Assembly (NCBI GenBank): GCA_003154025.1
Contig: PMCE01000352.1
Coordinates: 1-6,471, forward strand
Source: Syntrophaceae bacterium
GTDB taxonomy: Bacteria > Desulfobacterota > SM23-61
DNA: 6,471 nt
Reading direction: 5' to 3'
The notes under the pieces are model-generated. The model saw nothing but the letters and a program-made list of their open reading frames with translations. It had not been told where the DNA came from and did not search any database. The translations under genes were made by a program, and so were the position numbers. Shown one piece after another: positions 1 through 6,186 of this stretch (positions are counted from its first letter, which is position 1; every line of letters starts with the position of its first letter).

Positions 1-27
1 CTTGCGATTTGGTGCTTCTTCTTAGAG

Positions 28-741
28 TTACATCCCCAGGTAGGCTTCTTTGATCCTGGGGTTCTCCGTGAATTCGGCCCGCGGGCCTTCCAGGGTGATC
101 CTTCCGTTTTCCAGCAGGTAACACCGGCTGGCCAGGTCGATGGCGTAAAAGATATTCTGCTCCACCAGGAGAATGGAGGGCCCCTGGAGGATGATCTTCT
201 CCACGGTGGCAAAGACCGCCTCCACCAGGATGGGGGCCAAGCCCAGCGAGGGCTCGTCGAGCATGAGCAGCAAGGGATTCTGCATCAGGGCACGGCCGAT
301 GGCCAGCATCTGCTGCTCGCCCCCGGAAAGAGTCGCGGCCATCTGGCCCACCCGCTCTCTCAACCGCGGGAAGAGATCGAAGACGAGAGGAAGATTCTTG
401 TCCCGCTCCCTCTTCCCCCGGGGGTTCCAGGCGCCGATGGTGAGGTTGTCCATGACCGTCAAAGTCGTGAAGATCCCGCGCCCCTGGGGGACATGTGCCA
501 TTCCCAGGCTCGGCAACTCATGGGCCGGGACTTCGGTCAGCTCCCGTTTTTCCAAGAAGACCCTCCCCTGGCGGAGGGGTAAAAGCCCGGAAATGGCCTG
601 GAGCAGGGTCGTCTTGCCCGCCCCGTTGGAGCCCAGAACGGCGACGATCTCGCCCGTATCGACGCGGATATGGATGTCATGCAGAACCTGGAGATCTCCG
701 TATGCCACACCGAGATTTTCAACCTTCAGCAACTCACCCAT
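28..741 (-). CDS. livF: HAAT-family ABC transporter ATPase LivF
   Basis: One of two ATP-hydrolysing subunits of a branched-chain/hydrophobic amino acid (HAAT) importer, acting on the cytoplasmic face of the inner membrane with LivG, LivH and LivM. The 237-residue protein matches the family's usual length. Seen in the sequence: Walker A GSNGAGKT at 37-44, Q-loop region VPQGRGIF at 84-91, ABC signature LSGGEQQ at 138-144, Walker B ending in LDEP (D162, E163) and the D-loop SLGLAP at 165-170. The switch position reads VEQN (Q195) instead of histidine, which is normal for LivF and helps distinguish it from LivG. The start overlaps the end of livG by 8 bases, implying translational coupling, and a GAGGGG ribosome binding site lies 6 bases upstream. 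It is the last gene visible; the 27 bases after its TAA show no terminator or new start. The family is certain; the transported compound is not known from this subunit. Confidence 0.96.
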   Translation of the reverse strand: MGELLKVENLGVAYGDLQVLHDIHIRVDTGEIVAVLGSNGAGKTTLLQAISGLLPLRQGRVFLEKRELTEVPAHELPSLGMAHVPQGRGIFTTLTVMDNLTIGAWNPRGKRERDKNLPLVFDLFPRLRERVGQMAATLSGGEQQMLAIGRALMQNPLLLMLDEPSLGLAPILVEAVFATVEKIILQGPSILLVEQNIFYAIDLASRCYLLENGRITLEGPRAEFTENPRIKEAYLGM

Positions 742-1486
742 TCCTCACCCCTCTTTTCCCCAGGTAAGCCTCCACCACGGCCGGATCATGGGCGATCTCC
801 TTCGGCCCTCCTTCGGCGATCTTCTTCCCGTAATCCAGCACCACGATCCGGTCGGAGATATTCATGATCGCCCGCATCACATGCTCGATGATCAGAATGG
901 CCAGCCCCTCCTCCCGTAATGTTCGCAGCAGACGGAGGGACTGATCGATCTCCTTGGGGGTCAGGCCGGCCATCACCTCATCCAGGAGGAGCAGGGTGGG
1001 CCGGGTGGCCAGGGACCGGGCCAGCTCCAGGCGTTTCCGGTCCTGGACCGTGAGATTCTTGGCCAGGATGTGGGCCTCCTTTTCCAGACCGACCCTTTCG
1101 ATGATGATCCTGGATTGGTCCAGGGCTTCCTTGCGATCCGGATTCCGAAGCAGGGCGCCGATGAGGACATTGCCCATAACGGTCATGTTCAAGAGCGGTT
1201 TTTCCACCTGGAAAGTACGGCAGATTCCCTTCTCCACCACCTGATTGGCTTTGAACTTCAGGAGGCTTTCCCCCCGGAAGCGAATATCCCCCGAGTTGGG
1301 TTTGTAAACCCCCATGATCAGGCTGACGATGGTGCTCTTCCCCGCCCCATTCGGCCCGATTAACCCCATGATCTCCCCTTTGCCGACGCCAAAGGAGACG
1401 TTGTCCACCGCCGTCAGGCCGCCGAAGACCTTGGTAACCTTCTGCAGCTCCAAAATGTTTCCGTTGGTCGATTCCCCTCGGTTCAT
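734..1486 (-). CDS. livG: HAAT-family ABC transporter ATPase LivG
   Basis: The second ATPase of the importer, partner of LivF. With the chosen start it has 250 residues, about the family norm. Seen: Walker A GPNGAGKS at 44-51, Q-loop RTFQ (Q93), Walker B LLLLDE (D169, E170) and switch histidine H202 in IIEH. The ABC signature is unusual: the LSGGQ/LPYGQ position reads LTVQD (145-149), followed by the normal [11 protein letters not shown], and Walker B is followed by VMAGL instead of PAAGL. From memory, a LivG subgroup shares LT..D-type signatures, so this is probably a lineage feature and not damage. An in-frame ATG at 1507 would add seven residues but has no Shine-Dalgarno; the ATG at 1486 has AAGGAG nine bases upstream, so I prefer it. 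It follows livM after 177 bases containing a palindromic repeat and overlaps livF. Confidence 0.94.
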   Translation of the reverse strand: MNRGESTNGNILELQKVTKVFGGLTAVDNVSFGVGKGEIMGLIGPNGAGKSTIVSLIMGVYKPNSGDIRFRGESLLKFKANQVVEKGICRTFQVEKPLLNMTVMGNVLIGALLRNPDRKEALDQSRIIIERVGLEKEAHILAKNLTVQDRKRLELARSLATRPTLLLLDEVMAGLTPKEIDQSLRLLRTLREEGLAILIIEHVMRAIMNISDRIVVLDYGKKIAEGGPKEIAHDPAVVEAYLGKRGVRNG

Positions 1487-1495
1487 CACCTTGGG

Positions 1496-1501
1496 CTCCT
1501 T
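1496..1501 (-). promoter_or_regulatory. Ribosome binding site deciding the livG start
   Basis: AAGGAG on the minus strand, nine bases before the ATG at 1486. The upstream ATG at 1507 is preceded by ACACGATCCTTTT, which has no Shine-Dalgarno match. This supports the shorter LivG. The site would be part of the coding region if the longer form were used. Confidence 0.6.
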
Positions 1502-1561
1502 TTCCATAAAAGGATCGTGTTCCGATCTAGGCCTTTTCCTCGACTGGGCGAAGGAAAAAAA

Positions 1562-1603
1562 TGCAGGGGCACAATGTCCCGCGGAACGCGGGATGCCCCT
1601 ACA
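1562..1603. repeat. 42-base imperfect palindrome, probable interspersed repeat
   Basis: The element lies in the livM-livG gap. Its arms are AGGGGCA (1565-1571) and TGCCCCT (1594-1600), with an inner pair TCCCGCG (1577-1583) and CGCGGGA (1587-1593) around a GAA loop. The right arm is continuous over 14 bases, while the left is interrupted by a five-base CAATG bulge. The outer bases TG.A also pair with one G:T wobble. It is not followed by a T-run in either direction, so it is not a standard intrinsic terminator. It resembles the short GTAGGGGCA-type palindromes scattered between genes in many environmental bacterial genomes (recollection, not searched). The rest of the 177-base gap shows only minor structures: TTTTCCT/AGGAAAA at 1534-1540 and 1552-1558, and GCGCT-A-AGCGC at 1654-1664. 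Confidence 0.7.
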
Positions 1604-1684
1604 GCCTCTAATGAAGGGTATTTCCTTTTTACCGACATACTGGTATTCATTGCGCGCTAAGCGCCCTTTGCCGATTCCGAACGA

Positions 1685-2671
1685 TCATTCACTCCGATAA
1701 CTCCGGGCTCCTCCCGGCAAGAGGGAGATCAACCCTTTCGGGCTGAACAGGATGACCATCATCAGGATGACGGCATAAATAATCAGGGACGCCCCCGCGC
1801 GACCGCTACCAAAAAAGTAGTTGCTGGCCTCGGTCAGGGGGATGAGGATGCAGGCTCCGATGATGGGTCCCCACACGGTCCCGACCCCCCCGATGATGGC
1901 CACCAGAAGAATCTTGATGGAGAGGTCGCTTCCGCACACGCTGTCCGGGTCGATGTAATAAAAATAGGATACGTAGAATCCCCCCAGCACGGCTGTCAAG
2001 GCGGCGCTGATCATGAGGGCTCTGACTTTATTGTTGGCCAGGTCGATCCCCAAATTTTCCGCCGCGTCCTGGTTCTCCTTGATCGCCTGGAGATAATAGC
2101 CCATCCGTGAACCGTGAACCTTGTAGGTCACATAGAGGCACAGTCCCAGCAGGACAAGGCAGATAAAGTAATAGGGTTGTTCCGAGGCGAACTGCAATTT
2201 CCAGGCATCCGTCCCCCTGAAAGGAATCGTCACCCCCAGAGAACCCCCGGTCTGATCGCGGAAGTGGAGGAGTAGAATTCGCACGATTTCGCCAAAGGCC
2301 AGAGTGGAAAGGGCCAGATAAGGGCCGCGGAGCCCGAAGACCAAATGCCCCAGAAAAAAAGCCATGACCACCGCGGCAACGACTCCGGGGATGAATCCGA
2401 GCCAGGGCGGAACGTTGTAATTGAGGAGTAAAAGGGCCGTCGGATATGCGCCCATGGCCATGAAGGCGGCGTGACCCAGGGAAAGCTGACCGGCATATCC
2501 TCCGATGATGTTCCAGGCGCATCCCAGGGCGGCAAAGAAGAAGATGTTCACCAGGGTCCTGAGGAGATAGCGAGAAGGGAGGATGAAGGGGACAACCAGA
2601 ATGATGATGGCCAATAGAATCCAGGGGGCCGTCCGCCCCCACCCGGATGATTCCCGCGGAGATGTGCTCAT
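1685..2671 (-). CDS. livM: HAAT-family ABC transporter permease LivM
   Basis: Inner-membrane permease that pairs with LivH to form the transport channel. The 328-residue protein is mostly hydrophobic, with membrane segments beginning about residue 17. Seen: the LivM hallmark [20 protein letters not shown] (57-76); [14 protein letters not shown] (113-126); a cytoplasmic coupling loop around 190-210 with [16 protein letters not shown], the equivalent of the EAA loop that docks on the ATPases; and [15 protein letters not shown] (259-273). The start at 2671 overlaps the livH stop in a TGATG, with GGGAAGG seven bases upstream. The reading frame stays open far upstream to 3154, but that extension runs through livH in another frame, lacks permease character and should be ignored. 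It ends 177 bases before the livG-livF pair. Confidence 0.95.
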   Translation of the reverse strand: MSTSPRESSGWGRTAPWILLAIIILVVPFILPSRYLLRTLVNIFFFAALGCAWNIIGGYAGQLSLGHAAFMAMGAYPTALLLLNYNVPPWLGFIPGVVAAVVMAFFLGHLVFGLRGPYLALSTLAFGEIVRILLLHFRDQTGGSLGVTIPFRGTDAWKLQFASEQPYYFICLVLLGLCLYVTYKVHGSRMGYYLQAIKENQDAAENLGIDLANNKVRALMISAALTAVLGGFYVSYFYYIDPDSVCGSDLSIKILLVAIIGGVGTVWGPIIGACILIPLTEASNYFFGSGRAGASLIIYAVILMMVILFSPKGLISLLPGGARSYRSE

Positions 2672-3576
2672 CAGTAAACCTTCCCTTTTCCGAGGATGCC
2701 CGACGGTTTGAAAACCAGCACCAGGACAAAGATGATAAAGACGCCCAACATGGCCAGGTCCAGGGCCACGAACTGGGCGGTCAGGGATTCGGTGACCCCG
2801 ATGGCCAGGGCCCCGAGGATGGCCCCGGGAATGTTTCCCATGCCCCCCAGGACCACCACCACGAAGGCGATCAACACGAACATGCCGCCCACGGAGGGAA
2901 AGGTGTAGAAGAAGGGGGTCAGGACGCTTCCCGCCCCCGCGGCCAGGGAGATGCCGATTCCGAAGGCCAGGGCGTGCATCTTCTTGGGGTTGATCCCCAT
3001 AAGGGTAGCCACTTCCGGTTTCTCCGCCACCGCCCGGAGGCCTTTGCCCAGGTCCGTTTTCGTCAGAAAGAGCCACAGCATCCCGGAAAAGGCCATGGCC
3101 ACGAAAAAGGCCAGGAAGCGCGGGACCGAGAAGAGGATGGGCCCGACCTCCCAAACGCTGAGTTTGTAGGCGGTCTTGACCGAACGGTAGTCCGGGCCCA
3201 TGAAGAGAAGAACCAGATTGGTCAGCAGGACCGACAGCGCCAGGGTCAAGAGAATCTGGGCTTCATCCGGCTGGCCGACGACCCGGCTGATGAGCGCCCT
3301 CTGCACCAGAGCTCCGACCCCCAGCATGATGGGGATGACCAGGAGAATGGATACCCCCGGGTCCATTCGGAAGAGGACATGGAGGAGGTAGGTCAGGACC
3401 ATCCCCAGCATAACAAACTCGCCGTGGGCAAAGTTCACCACGTTCATGACCCCGAAGATCAAGGTCAATCCCACGGCGATCAAGGCATAGACGCCGCCCA
3501 TCATGAGACCGTTCACGATCGCCTGAAAAACAATGAGAATATCCATTTTCTTCGGCCCCGTACCGGATCGATCCAT
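2671..3576 (-). CDS. livH: HAAT-family ABC transporter permease LivH
   Basis: Inner-membrane permease, partner of LivM. From the ATG at 3576 it has 301 residues. Seen: the LivH hallmark NGLMMGGVYALIAVGLTLIF (22-41) and MNVVNFAHGEFVMLG (44-58), a coupling loop around 174-200 (LGKGLRAVAEKPEVATLMGI), and VVVLGGMGNIPGAILGA (240-256) near the end. Start choice is uncertain. The ATG at 3576 has GGGTGGAG four bases upstream, but its first ten residues (MDRSGTGPKK) are outside the conserved fold. The ATG at 3546, giving MDILIVFQ, is where most relatives seem to begin but has only a weak GAAG. I keep 3576 because of the better ribosome binding site. That site and the start codon sit in an 8-bp hairpin. 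The TGA overlaps livM; the gene follows the binding-protein gene after 151 structured bases. Confidence 0.94.
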   Translation of the reverse strand: MDRSGTGPKKMDILIVFQAIVNGLMMGGVYALIAVGLTLIFGVMNVVNFAHGEFVMLGMVLTYLLHVLFRMDPGVSILLVIPIMLGVGALVQRALISRVVGQPDEAQILLTLALSVLLTNLVLLFMGPDYRSVKTAYKLSVWEVGPILFSVPRFLAFFVAMAFSGMLWLFLTKTDLGKGLRAVAEKPEVATLMGINPKKMHALAFGIGISLAAGAGSVLTPFFYTFPSVGGMFVLIAFVVVVLGGMGNIPGAILGALAIGVTESLTAQFVALDLAMLGVFIIFVLVLVFKPSGILGKGKVY

Positions 3577-3597
3577 GGTTCTCCACCCGAACCATGG
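3573..3597 (-). promoter_or_regulatory. Hairpin enclosing the livH ribosome binding site and start
   Basis: A perfect 8-base inverted repeat, CCATGGTT (3573-3580) and AACCATGG (3590-3597), with a nine-base loop. Read on the minus strand, the loop contains GGGTGGAG, the Shine-Dalgarno of livH, and the 3' arm carries the ATG at 3576. If it folds in the mRNA it would hide the start codon and constrain the ribosome binding site, lowering LivH relative to the upstream binding protein, or making it depend on conditions. A downstream palindrome, GGATCGATCC (3565-3574), overlaps its 3' arm and could compete. The repeat is seen directly; the regulatory role is inference. Confidence 0.5.
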
Positions 3598-3633
3598 GGC
3601 GGAGAGCCACAGAACTTCTTCACCTTTCGCTGT

Positions 3634-3676
3634 CCCCCCTCACTCCGCCCCCTCCCCCCGATCACGGGGGAGAGGG
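3634..3676. repeat. GC-rich hairpin and C/G-run element in the binding protein-livH gap
   Basis: CTCCCCC (3652-3658) and GGGGGAG (3666-3672) form a perfect 7-bp stem around CGATCAC, extendable outward past one mismatch. Next to it, three C-runs of 6, 5 and 6 bases (3634-3639, 3648-3652, 3654-3659) become G-runs in the transcript. There is no T-run after the stem in the direction of transcription, so it is not a classic terminator. The CCCTCA...CCTCCCCCC...GGGGGAGAGGG pattern resembles intergenic repeats common in environmental genomes (recollection). Likely roles, by inference, are mRNA stabilisation behind the binding-protein gene or partial attenuation. Confidence 0.55.
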
Positions 3677-3709
3677 AAGAATGCGGAAGAAAGTGCCCCG
3701 AATTCTTCC
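3675..3709 (-). other. Inverted repeat just after the binding-protein stop
   Basis: GGAAGAAT (3675-3682) is exactly complementary to ATTCTTCC (3702-3709), 19 bases apart. A second copy, GGAAGAA (3685-3691), can pair with the same right arm using an 11-base loop, so two mutually exclusive hairpins are possible. They lie 19 bases or more beyond the stop of the binding-protein gene in transcription order and directly before the GC-rich hairpin. AT content in the stem is moderate and no T-run follows, so it is a weak candidate for termination. A role in 3'-end protection of the upstream message is plausible but unproven. Confidence 0.4.
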
Positions 3710-3727
3710 GATCGTTAAGCGGGGTTC

Positions 3728-4945
3728 CTATTTGACGGGCCAGACGACGTCGTTAGTCGCCGCCTCTTGGGGATAAACTGTGCGCGGGTCACCCTTCTGC
3801 CACTGGATCATGGTGGGCCACACGTACTTGTTCCAGCCCTTCTCATCGAATTTGATCTTGCCCGGCTGCATCAGGGCCGCGGGGCCGCTGGTGATCTCCA
3901 TGGAGGCCAGGGCTTCCCGGACTTTCTTGGAGTCCGTGGATTGGGCTGCTTCCAAGGCTTCCTTCAGGGTCCAGACCATGGCGTAATGCTCTCCGGCCTG
4001 TTCGGGCATGAAGGTGCCGAAGCGCTTCCGGTACCGCTCGACCACCGATTTTCGGTAGGCGTCGGACATGATGTTCTTGCTGTCCCAGCTCCAGGACCCC
4101 ACGCTGAAGAGCCCGTTGATCTTGTCGCCCATGGACTTGTAGATGTCCGGCCAGATGAACCCGGCCCCGCCGCCGATCAGCATGGGGTTCACCTTCATGG
4201 CCTGCATGGTGCTGATGATCAGCTCGGCGTCCGTGGTGTAGGAAACGGGAAAGATCACCTCGACTCCCGAAGATTTGATCTTGGTCACCAGCGGGGAGGC
4301 GTCGGTGAATTTCGCGTCGTAGGCCTCGAACAAGCCGATCTTGTACCCTTCTTTCTCCGCGGTGGCCTTCAACCCGCCGGCGGTGGAAGTCCCGTACGCC
4401 GTGTTCTCGTAAACGAACCCCACCTTGGTGATGGGGAATTTGTACTTGTTCTTGAGGTAGGTCATGAACTGCACCTGGGTCGCGCCGAAATGGCTCCCCT
4501 TGGGAGCGATCTGGAATACGTACTTGTAGCCCTGCGAGGTGATCGTGTCCGAAATGGAGCTGGTCGTCAGGGGGACCTGGGCCTTTTCCAGGACCGGGAG
4601 GCACGACAGGGTCATCTGGCTCATACCCATGCCCACCGCGCCGGAGATCTTCTGCGTGGAGAGGATCCGCTCCACCACGCTGGGCCCCTGGGCCACGTTG
4701 CTGGTCACGTCGGCGATTACCAGTTTCATCTTGGCCCCGCCCAGGGCTTTGATTCCGCCCGCCTGGTTGACGTCTTCCGCGGCCAGGGTGGCGCCGTCCC
4801 GGCCCATCACCCCCAAATCTACCGAGGGGCCGGAAAGACAGGCAAACAGGGCGATTTCTACATCACCGGCAGCCCCGGCGGGGATGGAGAAACCAAGGAC
4901 CAAAGAGAATGCCCAAACCAACATCCACAAATGTCTTCGTCGCAT
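3728..4945 (-). CDS. HAAT-family periplasmic substrate-binding protein (LivJ/LivK-like)
   Basis: The binding protein that captures the substrate in the periplasm and delivers it to LivHM. It has 405 residues. A Sec signal peptide is clear: RRRH, a hydrophobic core at about 6-20, and a probable cut after the AGA-A stretch near residues 24-27. There is no lipobox cysteine, so it is soluble, not a lipoprotein. The mature part is a type I periplasmic-binding fold (Peripla_BP_6): it starts with VEIALFACLSGPSVDLG (29-45), then GATLAAEDVNQAGGI (51-65), the T-T-S-S hinge region at 127-130, VGFVYENTAYGTSTAG (175-190) and VEVIFPVSYTTDAELI (228-243). Ligand contacts probably include the SGP loop near 38-40 and the segments around 109-130. 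Sequence alone does not identify the ligand; HAAT members bind branched-chain amino acids, amides, urea or aromatic and aliphatic acids. It follows the lyase genes by 83 bases. An excellent AGGAGGT site supports this start. Confidence 0.94.
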   Translation of the reverse strand: MRRRHLWMLVWAFSLVLGFSIPAGAAGDVEIALFACLSGPSVDLGVMGRDGATLAAEDVNQAGGIKALGGAKMKLVIADVTSNVAQGPSVVERILSTQKISGAVGMGMSQMTLSCLPVLEKAQVPLTTSSISDTITSQGYKYVFQIAPKGSHFGATQVQFMTYLKNKYKFPITKVGFVYENTAYGTSTAGGLKATAEKEGYKIGLFEAYDAKFTDASPLVTKIKSSGVEVIFPVSYTTDAELIISTMQAMKVNPMLIGGGAGFIWPDIYKSMGDKINGLFSVGSWSWDSKNIMSDAYRKSVVERYRKRFGTFMPEQAGEHYAMVWTLKEALEAAQSTDSKKVREALASMEITSGPAALMQPGKIKFDEKGWNKYVWPTMIQWQKGDPRTVYPQEAATNDVVWPVK

Positions 4946-4950
4946 TGTCT

Positions 4951-4957
4951 ACCTCCT
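4951..4957 (-). promoter_or_regulatory. Strong ribosome binding site of the binding-protein gene
   Basis: AGGAGGT on the minus strand, five bases before the ATG at 4945. It is the closest match in the window to the full anti-Shine-Dalgarno complement. This fits the usual need for more binding protein than permease in ABC importers. Confidence 0.8.
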
Positions 4958-4979
4958 CTTTCTTGATAGCTGGGATAGA

Positions 4980-4996
4980 CCGGAGACGGCCTCCGG
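4980..4996 (-). other. Small hairpin upstream of the binding-protein gene
   Basis: A perfect 6-bp inverted repeat, CCGGAG (4980-4985) and CTCCGG (4991-4996), around five bases, within the 83-base gap between the lyase and the binding-protein gene. The downstream transcript sequence is GTCTATCCC, with no T-run, so it is not a convincing terminator. No good -35/-10 pair is visible in the same gap, so a separate promoter for the transporter cannot be claimed. It might mark an RNA processing or stability point. Confidence 0.35.
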
Positions 4997-5028
4997 GTTT
5001 TCATAAATTTCGGTGGATGATAAAGGGA

Positions 5029-6186
5029 TTAAAAATTGATCCCGATCTTGAAGATGCAGAAGTCCCGTTGCCCCAGCTTCTCGGCCTTGCACAGCTTGCC
5101 CGAAGCCACGGCGATCACTTCGTCAAAGATGCGCTTCCCCGCCTCCTTCACGGTCTCTTTTCCCCGGACCACCGAACTCACATCGAGGTCGATGTTGTCC
5201 TTCATCTTCTTGTACGTGCCTGCATTGGCGGTAATCTTGATGACCGGGGCGATGGGCGATCCGGTGGGCGTTCCTCTGCCGGTCGTGAAGACGGCGATCT
5301 GAGCCCCTCCGGCCATCATCCCGGTGAGCTGGTCGATGTCGTGCCCGGGGGTGTCCATGAGGATCAACCCCTTCTTCGTCGGCGGGAAGGCATACTTCAC
5401 CACTTCTTCCAGGGTCTTGGTTCCCCCTTTGTAGATGCAGCCCAGCGACTTCTCCTCGATGGTGGTGATGCCCCCGGCGATATTTCCCGGGGCCGGGTTG
5501 GCCCCCCGGATGTCCTGCCCGGTGGCGATGGCTTCTTTCTCCCACCAGGCGATGAGGTCCAGGACCTGCTTGCCGATCTCCGGCGTCCGGGCCCTCTTGG
5601 CCAGAAGATGTTCCGCCCCGATCAGCTCGGTGGTTTCCGAAAGAATCACCGTTCCTCCGTCCTCGACGATCAGATCACTGCAGGCCCCCAGGGCCGGGTT
5701 GGAACCCAGGCCGGAAGTAAAGTCCGACCCCCCGCATTCGGTGGCGAAGAGCAGTTCGGAGACGGGAATCGGTTCCCGGGGGAGCTTGGCCGCATCGGCC
5801 AGCATCTCCTTTATGATCTTCCTTCCCTTGGCGGCAGTCTTCTTGGTCCCCCCCACTTCCTGGATTTCGATATATTCCACCCGCTTCTTGCCGGGAGCCA
5901 GGGCCTCGGCGATCTCTTTGGCCGGCAGGTTTTCACACCCGTTGCCCACCACCAGAACGGAAAAGATATTCGGGTTGAGGCCGAACCCCACAAGCGTCCG
6001 TTTGGTCTGAGCGCGATCCTCCCCCACCTGGGCACAACCGAATACGTTGGGCAGGTATATGGCTCCCTTTATATTCCGGGAGATCATTTCGGCCGCCCCC
6101 TGGGAGCAGACCACGCTGGGGATCACGAGCACATGATTCCTCACCCCCACCTTGCCATCCGGCCTCCGGTATCCCTGGAATTCCAT
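5029..6186 (-). CDS. UxaA-family (altronate/galactarate dehydratase-like) lyase, large subunit
   Basis: Catalytic subunit of a hydro-lyase of the UxaA/GarD superfamily, cytoplasmic. Characterised members remove water from D-altronate or galactarate, and the SuyB relative releases sulfite from (R)-sulfolactate; metal-dependent activity (iron or manganese) is reported for UxaA. The 385-residue length matches the separate large subunit of split enzymes, in contrast to the roughly 500-residue fused UxaA. Seen in order: GYRRPDGKVGVRNHVLVIPS (5-24) with C27; YLPNVFGCAQVGED (44-57) with C51; GNGCEN (81-86); ECGGSDFTSGLGSNPALG (150-167); TTELIGAEHLLAKRA (185-199); NPAPGNIAGGITTIEEKSLG (230-249) with C250; MDTPGHD (277-283); FTTGRG (300-305). 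All family motifs look intact, so it should be active. The start overlaps the small-subunit stop in TGATG, with GGAAGG six bases upstream. The exact substrate cannot be told from sequence; altronate, galactarate, sulfolactate or another 2-hydroxy acid all remain possible. Confidence 0.92.
   Translation of the reverse strand: MEFQGYRRPDGKVGVRNHVLVIPSVVCSQGAAEMISRNIKGAIYLPNVFGCAQVGEDRAQTKRTLVGFGLNPNIFSVLVVGNGCENLPAKEIAEALAPGKKRVEYIEIQEVGGTKKTAAKGRKIIKEMLADAAKLPREPIPVSELLFATECGGSDFTSGLGSNPALGACSDLIVEDGGTVILSETTELIGAEHLLAKRARTPEIGKQVLDLIAWWEKEAIATGQDIRGANPAPGNIAGGITTIEEKSLGCIYKGGTKTLEEVVKYAFPPTKKGLILMDTPGHDIDQLTGMMAGGAQIAVFTTGRGTPTGSPIAPVIKITANAGTYKKMKDNIDLDVSSVVRGKETVKEAGKRIFDEVIAVASGKLCKAEKLGQRDFCIFKIGINF

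Noticed and set aside
28..741. LivF switch histidine missing (Q195)
   Set aside because: VEQN at this position is the normal form in LivF proteins, so it is not a defect.
1562..1603. Intrinsic terminator between livM and livG
   Set aside because: The stem is strong, but no T-run follows it on the transcribed strand, and livGF downstream are needed for the same importer.
2672..3154. Upstream extension of livM giving a 489-residue protein
   Set aside because: These 161 codons overlap livH in another frame and are Gly/Arg/His-rich, unlike a permease. The ATG at 2671, with its ribosome binding site and TGATG overlap, is the real start.
2647..3735. A 362-codon plus-strand open frame opposite livH
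   Set aside because: The translation is a highly polar string of His, Gln, Asp and Glu, exactly what the complement of a membrane-protein gene gives. No ribosome binding site or homology is evident.
3767..4966. A 399-codon plus-strand open frame opposite the binding-protein gene
   Set aside because: Same antisense artefact: composition dominated by Gly, His, Leu and Asp, no recognisable domain, and it covers a clear binding-protein gene.
4946..5028. Internal promoter for the transporter genes
   Set aside because: The gap has AT-rich stretches such as AAATTTATGAAAA, but no convincing -35/-10 pair at proper spacing could be found by eye.
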